NCBI GenBank assembly: GCA_003695285.1 | Contig: RFIL01000233.1 | Span: 1 to 12,521 of the forward strand | DNA: 12,521 bases | Source of the DNA: Calditrichota bacterium | Lineage (GTDB): Bacteria; Calditrichota; Calditrichia; RBG-13-44-9; J075 | Direction: 5' to 3' | Part shown: in pieces, positions 7,372-12,521 of the stretch | Numbering within the stretch: position 1 is the stretch's first letter | Layout: every line of letters begins with the position of its first letter | Program-made: the position numbers and the translations under genes | The notes under the pieces: model-generated | Seen by the model: only the letters and a program-made list of their open reading frames with translations | The model's database searches: none | Told to the model about the DNA's origin: nothing

Positions 7372-7857
7372 TTATTTAAATACGTACTGGGGATCATCAA
7401 ATCGTTTGCCATCGATAAAAACATGTCGAACCAGTGATTTGTCGATACTTTTGTAAACATCCAGCGGCAAAAAACCAATGGAATTGTAATGTTCCTGCAT
7501 GAATCGTACGAATTGCTCAGGTGAGGTAAAACTCTTGGGTGGAAGAACGCGTTCTCCAGAGAAGATCATTCGTAACCAGTATTTTCCCATGGCATACGCG
7601 CTTTGGCCATATAAAGCCTTGTAAAAGCGGTCGCTAACACTGGCATATTCCACTATTTGAATGGGGGACTGCTGTCCTTCGGCAATTGCTTTCCCCTTGA
7701 ATATCTTTTTTAATTGGGTAATTGTAAGGCTGTCAATATAACTGTTGGCAGGAACTACCACTACAATCTGGGCAGAGACATTCTCAGGAAACCATAGAAC
7801 TCCGGCAATCAAACATAGAGTCCAGAGAAATATTTTGGTGTTTTTGAAATTTTTCAT
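7372..7857 (-). CDS. Short periplasmic PstS-like (PBP-superfamily) protein
   Basis: A 161-residue secreted protein. A basic N-terminus (MKNFKNTK) is followed by a hydrophobic stretch and a probable signal-peptidase site around VSAQ, leaving about 131 mature residues, roughly half of a full PstS. The mature part has features I recall from the short phosphate-binding-protein-like family: IVVVVPANSY, LTITQLKKIFKGK, YWLRMIFSGE, LPPKSFTSPEQFV and a terminal SIGFLPLD matching the pgaIGY-type motif. Full PstS proteins have a central SGT-type anion loop, which I do not see. No ABC permease or ATPase gene is next to it, so transport by itself is unlikely; it may present a ligand to the kinase or work with the porin. 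The start is ATG 7857; a GTG two codons upstream (7863) is the alternative. It begins 15 bases after the porin stop. Family confidence is moderate, ligand unknown. Confidence 0.75.
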   Translation of the reverse strand: MKNFKNTKIFLWTLCLIAGVLWFPENVSAQIVVVVPANSYIDSLTITQLKKIFKGKAIAEGQQSPIQIVEYASVSDRFYKALYGQSAYAMGKYWLRMIFSGERVLPPKSFTSPEQFVRFMQEHYNSIGFLPLDVYKSIDKSLVRHVFIDGKRFDDPQYVFK

Positions 7858-7872
7858 TCGCACTCTAATTCG

Positions 7873-8925
7873 TCAAAAAGTTACCGCCAAAGATGAGATC
7901 GCCAGAACATAATTTCGGCGTGGACCCTGATCGACGGTCCAATAATGTATCTCCCCCTTCCAGACGACGAGTTGTTTGATCAGTTGTATGCTGGTGCCTA
8001 TCATTATGTCACGCTCCAGATCATTGGAAGCGGTCCTGGTGGCATCAAAATAATCATACCGACACAAGATTGTCTGGCGACCAAACAGAAGAAATGCTAT
8101 TTCTCCCCAGATCCCCAGCGGAGTAAATTCCGGAATTGCAGAACCTATTCCTTCAAGGTGGGAGGAAGCAATTTCCCCACGGAGACGCCAGTTTTTATAT
8201 TCATATTGAATATCCCACAAGTGGGATGTTTGTCGTGTATTAAAGACCAGCCCATTCTTGTCAGTGGTGAATGAATAGCCAAGCTTTAAATCCGGCCAGG
8301 GTAATACCAATTGAACCCTGAGACCTACACCCTTGTTTTTATTGTCATCCTGTTCGTAAGGATTTTTACCACGACCATTGCTGAGAAAAAACTTATAAAG
8401 CAACTGATAATTTCCGGATTCCACATTGCCCGAAAAGAGGAGCCCCAGAGAAAATTTGGGATAAAGACGTTGCTGGCTACCAAAGGGATTTAGATGTAAA
8501 CCGTATACGGAGACCGGAAGTATGCTACTATCATAGGCCGGTGCAGCATCATGGATTTCATTATAGATACCATAAGGAGTTAAAAATTTCCCCAGCCGCA
8601 GAATTGCCAAGTGGGAGAACCGATATTCAAACCAGGCACGTTCTATTCGAACAATCCCCTTTTCCTCACCACCGGGTTCATTCCGTTCGGTATCCGTGCC
8701 GTGTTCCCATTCGATTTCACCAAATACTCGTGCTCGTGGAGTGAGTAAATAATTGCCGAATAAATTGAAATGGTGAAGATCAAATGTGCCCCGTCTGGCA
8801 ACAGAATCCCGATTGGAAATCTCAGCTTCTAATGTTAAAAAGCCTCGAGGTCCCACAAATTCCTGGCTACTCCCGGATGAGCACCACACGGAAAGTATTA
8901 TTACAATGAAATAAAACCACTTCAT
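7873..8925 (-). CDS. Outer-membrane porin-like beta-barrel protein (OprP/O-like)
   Basis: A 350-residue protein with a signal peptide (MKWFYFIVIILSVW, cleavage probably near GSSQ) and a mature part made of alternating amphipathic beta strands, ending in LAVTF. A C-terminal aromatic residue is the usual signal for outer-membrane barrel assembly. Motifs include IERAWFEYRF, LRLGKFLTPYGIYNEIHDAAP and many aromatic-flanked strands. These resemble phosphate-selective-porin-type proteins, but I cannot assign selectivity. The ATG at 8923-8925 overlaps the regulator stop as ATGA, so translation is probably coupled; an in-frame ATG at 8940 would lie inside the regulator gene and add MGNHG before the signal peptide. 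The cysteine in VWCSS is not in a good lipobox, so lipidation is unlikely. The next gene, the PstS-like protein, starts 15 bases on, suggesting joint work on solute entry or sensing. Confidence 0.75.
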   Translation of the reverse strand: MKWFYFIVIILSVWCSSGSSQEFVGPRGFLTLEAEISNRDSVARRGTFDLHHFNLFGNYLLTPRARVFGEIEWEHGTDTERNEPGGEEKGIVRIERAWFEYRFSHLAILRLGKFLTPYGIYNEIHDAAPAYDSSILPVSVYGLHLNPFGSQQRLYPKFSLGLLFSGNVESGNYQLLYKFFLSNGRGKNPYEQDDNKNKGVGLRVQLVLPWPDLKLGYSFTTDKNGLVFNTRQTSHLWDIQYEYKNWRLRGEIASSHLEGIGSAIPEFTPLGIWGEIAFLLFGRQTILCRYDYFDATRTASNDLERDIMIGTSIQLIKQLVVWKGEIHYWTVDQGPRRNYVLAISSLAVTF

Positions 8926-9608
8926 TCCATGGTTTCCCATTCCTTAATGATATAACCAACTCCCCTGACAGTGTGAATTAACGCCCTTCTGGAGCCACAA
9001 TTTAATTTTTTTCGCAAATGATTAATGGTTACTTCAATAATGTTAGTGTTGGTCTCAAAAAAGTAACCCCAGACATGTTCCAGAATCTCAGTCTTGGTAC
9101 AAACGCGCCCTTTGTTCCGTAATAAAAATTCCAGCAATGAAAATTCCTTTACCGAGAGATGAATTTTCTGATGACCTCTGGTAACTTCTCTCCGGGTCAA
9201 ATCCATTTCCAGGTCATCGATGGTTAATTTGGAGGTCGCAGGTGTCATGGAGGTGCGGCGTAAAATGGTTCGAATACGAGCTAATAATTCGGCAAAGGAA
9301 AAAGGTTTTACCACATAGTCATCGGCTCCGCAGTCCAACCCGTGGATGATATCTTCTTTATCATCTTTCGCGGTTAGCATAATGATGGGAGTGGTTATAC
9401 CAGCTTTACGCCATCCCTGGCATAGATCGGTACCATCTTTATCCGGGAGCAATAAATCCAATAATATCAGATCATAATGATTTTCATTCACCATAAACTC
9501 CCCACTTCGGCCATCTTCTGCAACATCCACTACGTAACCGGACTCCTGCAGACCTTTTTTGATAAAATTGGCCAGTGGAGATTCATCCTCAATTATCAGA
9601 ATACGCAT
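8922..9608 (-). CDS. OmpR/PhoB-family response regulator
   Basis: A 228-residue cytosolic DNA-binding regulator and the first gene of the minus-strand operon. The receiver domain (about 1-115) has the acidic pair Glu7-Asp8, phosphoacceptor Asp51 in LLDLLLPD, Thr79 in LTAKD and Lys101 in VVKPF. The C-terminal winged helix (about 126-222) contains LSVKEFSLLEFLL, the NIIEVTINHLRKKL recognition-helix region and the HTVRGVGYII wing. All activation residues are intact. The start ATG 9608 has AGGAT (complement of 9615-9619) with 6-base spacing. Its closest resemblance is to CusR/CopR-type regulators, but that does not fix the signal. It is separated from its presumed kinase by the porin and binding-protein genes. 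Autoregulation from the 9609-10033 region is likely in principle but not shown. Confidence 0.95.
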   Translation of the reverse strand: MRILIIEDESPLANFIKKGLQESGYVVDVAEDGRSGEFMVNENHYDLILLDLLLPDKDGTDLCQGWRKAGITTPIIMLTAKDDKEDIIHGLDCGADDYVVKPFSFAELLARIRTILRRTSMTPATSKLTIDDLEMDLTRREVTRGHQKIHLSVKEFSLLEFLLRNKGRVCTKTEILEHVWGYFFETNTNIIEVTINHLRKKLNCGSRRALIHTVRGVGYIIKEWETME

Positions 9609-9663
9609 CTTACCATCCTGAAGTTAAAACGAATTTAGTTCCCCGGGTGCCCTAAAGGTAACG

Positions 9664-9676
9664 AACTTTTAAAGTT
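9664..9676. promoter_or_regulatory. 13-base palindrome between the candidate RR promoter and gene, possible operator
   Basis: AACTTT and AAAGTT are exact reverse complements around a single T. It lies 56 bases before the response regulator start and just downstream of the candidate -10 box on that strand, where a repressor would block transcription. OmpR-type regulators usually bind direct repeats, so a different protein, or chance in AT-rich DNA, is possible. Confidence 0.25.
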
Positions 9677-9689
9677 GTGAGATAGTACT

Positions 9690-9716
9690 TTGATAACTTC
9701 TGATGCTTTTTGTCAA
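9690..9716 (-). promoter_or_regulatory. Candidate promoter of the response-regulator operon
   Basis: On the minus strand a perfect TTGACA (complement of 9711-9716) is followed after 15 bases by TATCAA (complement of 9690-9695, 4 of 6 to TATAAT). The spacer is 2 bases short of ideal, as is common in activator-dependent promoters. It would give a leader of roughly 75 bases. The competing minus-strand TATAAT at 9791-9796 lacks a -35 match. Confidence 0.35.
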
Positions 9717-9948
9717 AAACATTTTATGTAAATATCGTCGACGGTGGATAGAAATATGTGATTGAAGTAATAAGATTGATAAATGCTTTTATTATAAACA
9801 CGTATCTACCCTTCTGGTATAAAGCGCTATGATAAGATGATGACCATAGCCCTTATCCAATTTATTCCTTGCTTTATTGGTACTGTCCACCGAAGTGGAT
9901 ACTTGATTTATGCAATGATTAATAGATTCTAATTTTGATAAACAAATT

Positions 9949-9963
9949 TTAACACATTGTTAA
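9949..9963. promoter_or_regulatory. 15-base palindrome upstream of the protease, possible operator
   Basis: TTAACA and TGTTAA are exact reverse complements separated by CAT. The site is 70 bases before the GTG start of the protease, within or beside any promoter for that gene; TTGATA at 9935-9940 could be a -35 box but no well-spaced -10 is clear. It is typical in size for a dimeric regulator's site, but base composition here makes chance palindromes fairly likely. Confidence 0.3.
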
Positions 9964-10033
9964 TAAATTTTCAAGGTCTTAATGGCTATTTTAACCAATA
10001 ATTTTCATTTACAATTGTGGTTAGGATTTTTAT

Positions 10034-12521
10034 GTGAAATGGCTATTACTGGCTATCCTGTGTGTTGTCCCCTGGGTTCAACTATTTTCTGCTGATGGCA
10101 AAGAATGGGTGCAGGGAGAACTGATCCTGCAAGTGACTCAGGAAACAGCCGCCAGATTGGATATAAAACATGGCAGTTCCTCTGTGACCACTGCAATTCC
10201 TTCAATCGATGGTTTACTCTGGAAATTTCAGGTGTATGAATTCTCCCCCTTATATTATTCCCCTCCTCGAAATAAGAAATTGGATGATTCCCTGGGACTT
10301 TCTCGAACTTACCTCTTAAAATTTCCGAGTTCCATGGACGTCATTGAACTGACCAACGCCCTTGCTCGGTTACCGGAAATTGTTTACGCAGAGCCCAATA
10401 GAATCATGCATATCACCTCCAGCCCCAATGATTCTCTATTTCCATTACAATGGGCGCTGGAAAATTCCGGTCAAGCCATCGCTTTTGATGGTTCCCGGGT
10501 CGGGGTGAGAGATAGTGATATCGATATGGCGGAAGCCTGGGAGGTTTCAACCGGCTCTTCTTCAGTTATTTTATCCATCATTGATAGTGGGATCGATTAT
10601 ACTCATCCTGAATTTTCCGGTAGAATTATCCCGGGTTTTGACTTTGTAAACAATGACTCGGATCCCATGGATGATAATGGTCATGGCACTTCATGTGCTG
10701 GCATTGCGGCTGCCTCAGGCAATAATGGCATTGGGATAGCAGGGATCAATTGGAATTGTCAGATTATGCCTGTGAAAGTGTTTGATGCAGCAGGTGGTGG
10801 GACTAATGCCTGGGTTGCTAATGGTTTTATTTATGCGGTAGATAATGGGGCGACTGTGCTCTCCTTTAGCGGTGGAGGAGGGCACAGTATAACTCTTCAG
10901 AATGCGATTGATTATGCGGATGCACAGGATGCGGTGCTGATTGCAGCCCGGGGTAACAACAATACCATCACCCCATTTTATCCGGCCTCTTATAATAATG
11001 TAATAGCTGTGGCTGCCTTAAGTCCCTGTAATGAACGAAAATCAGGGATATCCTGCGATGGTGAATACTGGTGGGGAAGTAGTTATGGTGCGGATCTCGA
11101 TCTCATTGCACCGGGTGTCAGAATCCATACCACTGACATTGTAGGCCCCGGTGGTTTTGCAACTGGGGATTATTACGATACATTCAATGGTACTTCCGCT
11201 GCGACTCCTCATGTGGCAGGCGTTGCTTCCCTGATCCGAACCCTGAATCCCAATCTAACCAACTCTCAGGTGAGAGCTATTCTTCAACAATCAACAGTGG
11301 ATATAGGAGCTCCGGGTTTTGACTATGAAACCGGGTATGGCCGTTTAAATGCCTTTAAAGCTCTGGTCATCACAAAAGGAATCCCCTTTGCAGTAGCACC
11401 CGATTCATTAACATTCAATCAGGTGGGGGTAGGGGATACACTACAACTTTTTTTCAAAATATTTAACAATGATACCCTGACCCGAAACATTACCCTTTCA
11501 TCTGATAACACGGCATTTATTCCACAAAGCACTTCTCTGGTAATACCAGGTGGGGAATTGCAGGAAGTAGGTGTGAGTTTTATCCCCTCTGTAACCGGAT
11601 GGGTTACAGCAACTCTGACTGTGAATGCCGGTGATACAATAACATATCTTCATCTTGAAGGTCAGGGGATAGATGTCCCTGACATTGCTGTTAGCCCTTC
11701 CTCTTTCAATTTTATTCTCCAAAGCGGTGATTCTTCCAGTTCAATTTTAACCCTCAGTAACCTTGGGACAGCCAATCTGAATTGGGATATTACCGGGATC
11801 AGTGGAAGACCCCGGAGCCCTACCCATTATCCAAAGGCATTTTATTCCCTCCTGCCGAAAGGAGAGGATGATTTCCGAAAAGGTGAACCCATTACGATGA
11901 ATCTCGGAGGACCGGATAATTATGGTTATATCTGGAGAGATAGTGATGAGCCGGGTGGACCTGTTTTTAATTGGGTGGATATTCAAAACGGGGGAACCCT
12001 GGTTTCTGGACTGGCAGATGACAATTACGTGGGTCCTTTTCCTATAGGGTTTACATTTCGTTATTATGGTCAGGATTATACTGAATTTTATATTGGTTCT
12101 AATGGATTCATCGGGTTTGGTCCACCCAATTCTTACCATCAGTATAATAATATCCCCATTCCCAGCACTTCGGACCCGGATAATATCCTGGCGTGGTGCT
12201 GGGATGATTTTCGGCCTATAAATGGTAGCGTTTATTATCAGAACAGTGGAAATCAACTCATTGTTCAATTTGTTAATTATGAGGATTTTGCCGGTAATGG
12301 TCAAATAAATGCTCAGGTAATCCTGGATGCTAATGGAACAATCCGGTTTCAATATTTATCACTACAAGGAACTTTTGATGGCACCAGTAGCACCATTGGT
12401 ATTGAAAATGCCGATGGCTCGGACGGCCTTCAGGTATCCTTTAATGCTGCTTATTTACATGATAGTCTCACAGTTGAGTTCTCCCGAAGCCAGTGGTTAA
12501 CGGTCCAACCGGCCACCGGGA
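10034..12521 (+). CDS. Secreted subtilisin-like serine protease (S8) with C-terminal beta domains, 3' end outside window
   Basis: Reading from GTG 10034, set by AGGA at 10023-10026 with 7-base spacing, gives 829 residues with no stop before the window edge. Parts in order: signal peptide (MKWLLLAILC, cleavage near FSA-DG); propeptide about 24-126, with YLLKFPSSMDVIELTNAL and VYAEPN as in S8 prodomains; peptidase S8 about 160-445 with the full triad Asp184 (IDSGID), His217 (NGHGTS) and Ser388 (NGTSAATPH), and oxyanion Asn308 (ARGNN); an Ig-like domain about 452-546; then SPSSFNF...LSNLGTANLNWDI (from 553), a BACON-like half domain. Its closing strand (QWLTVQPATG) appears only at 820-829, after an inserted domain (about 626-815) with RDSDEPGG, IGSNGFIGFG and IENADGSDGLQ. 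An active exported protease or adhesin is inferred. It is transcribed away from the two-component operon. A C-terminal sorting domain may lie beyond the window. Confidence 0.92.
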   Translation, partial: MKWLLLAILCVVPWVQLFSADGKEWVQGELILQVTQETAARLDIKHGSSSVTTAIPSIDGLLWKFQVYEFSPLYYSPPRNKKLDDSLGLSRTYLLKFPSSMDVIELTNALARLPEIVYAEPNRIMHITSSPNDSLFPLQWALENSGQAIAFDGSRVGVRDSDIDMAEAWEVSTGSSSVILSIIDSGIDYTHPEFSGRIIPGFDFVNNDSDPMDDNGHGTSCAGIAAASGNNGIGIAGINWNCQIMPVKVFDAAGGGTNAWVANGFIYAVDNGATVLSFSGGGGHSITLQNAIDYADAQDAVLIAARGNNNTITPFYPASYNNVIAVAALSPCNERKSGISCDGEYWWGSSYGADLDLIAPGVRIHTTDIVGPGGFATGDYYDTFNGTSAATPHVAGVASLIRTLNPNLTNSQVRAILQQSTVDIGAPGFDYETGYGRLNAFKALVITKGIPFAVAPDSLTFNQVGVGDTLQLFFKIFNNDTLTRNITLSSDNTAFIPQSTSLVIPGGELQEVGVSFIPSVTGWVTATLTVNAGDTITYLHLEGQGIDVPDIAVSPSSFNFILQSGDSSSSILTLSNLGTANLNWDITGISGRPRSPTHYPKAFYSLLPKGEDDFRKGEPITMNLGGPDNYGYIWRDSDEPGGPVFNWVDIQNGGTLVSGLADDNYVGPFPIGFTFRYYGQDYTEFYIGSNGFIGFGPPNSYHQYNNIPIPSTSDPDNILAWCWDDFRPINGSVYYQNSGNQLIVQFVNYEDFAGNGQINAQVILDANGTIRFQYLSLQGTFDGTSSTIGIENADGSDGLQVSFNAAYLHDSLTVEFSRSQWLTVQPATG

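Larger units (their letters stand above)
9609..10033. other. AT-rich divergent intergenic region between the TCS operon and the protease
   Basis: This 425-base region has no ORF I can support and no RNA gene I recognise. It should hold the promoters of both divergent units. Visible elements include a 13-base palindrome (9664-9676), a TTGACA-type box on the minus strand (9711-9716), a perfect TATAAT on the minus strand (complement of 9791-9796) without a good -35, overlapping inverted repeats at 9826-9857, a short tetraloop hairpin (9886-9899), and the palindrome TTAACA-CAT-TGTTAA (9949-9963). TTGATAA occurs three times (9690, 9776 and 9935). None is proven functional. Confidence 0.6.

Noticed and set aside
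8860..8895. Lipoprotein signal in the porin leader (VWCSS)
   Set aside because: Trp just before the Cys does not fit a lipobox, and the mature part is a beta-barrel with a C-terminal Phe.
8926..8940. Upstream ATG start for the porin at 8940
   Set aside because: AAGGA abuts that ATG with no proper spacing. The added MGNHG weakens the signal peptide, while ATG 8925 forms a standard ATGA overlap with the regulator stop.
11498..12352. Minus-strand frames at 11498-11722 and 11747-12352 (74 and 201 codons)
   Set aside because: They lie opposite the continuous protease frame, which has clear domain motifs. Their isoleucine-rich, low-complexity products look like antisense shadows.
1..12521. Transposon, prophage, CRISPR, toxin-antitoxin or defence system
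   Set aside because: I saw no transposase, integrase, regular repeat-spacer array, tRNA-linked attachment site or nuclease/NTPase pair. Every large frame has a housekeeping, envelope or regulatory explanation.

Overview
The window looks like an ordinary chromosomal stretch of a Gram-negative, FCB-group-like bacterium. Two genes carry outer-membrane and periplasm hallmarks: a porin-like beta-barrel and a secreted macroglobulin. The C-terminal piece of the alpha-2-macroglobulin-like protein closely resembles Bacteroidota-type homologues as I remember them. The secreted subtilase carries a DSDEPGG-type beta domain that I associate with Calditrichota, KSB1, Cloacimonadota and related lineages. 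A Calditrichota-like or related candidate phylum is my best guess. It is an inference, not something the sequence proves. I saw no mobile element, CRISPR array, tRNA or rRNA.

Layout. Positions 1-676 (+) hold the 3' end of the macroglobulin gene. A 240-base gap follows, with a perfect 12-bp hairpin and a candidate promoter. Next are pepD (917-2380, +), a Xaa-His dipeptidase, and a 2,4-dienoyl-CoA-reductase-like SDR (2486-3337, +). The SDR ends against a convergent block at a probable terminator that lies inside the last codons of the opposing gene. Positions 3362-9608 are all on the minus strand and tightly packed. In transcription order they are: OmpR-family response regulator, outer-membrane porin-like protein, short PstS-like periplasmic protein, HAMP sensor histidine kinase, radA, and a GT4 glycosyltransferase. 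Gaps run from a 4-base ATGA overlap to 38 bases, so this reads as one operon.

A 425-base AT-rich region (9609-10033) separates this operon from a divergent, long subtilisin-like secreted protease. The protease starts at a GTG at 10034 and is still open at the window edge (829 residues seen).

The most notable unit is the response regulator-porin-binding protein-kinase cluster. The two halves of a two-component system flank a porin-like barrel and a stand-alone small solute-binding-like protein, with no ABC permease or ATPase. It may be an envelope solute-sensing or uptake-control module of unknown ligand. The physical arrangement is seen directly; the joint function is inferred.
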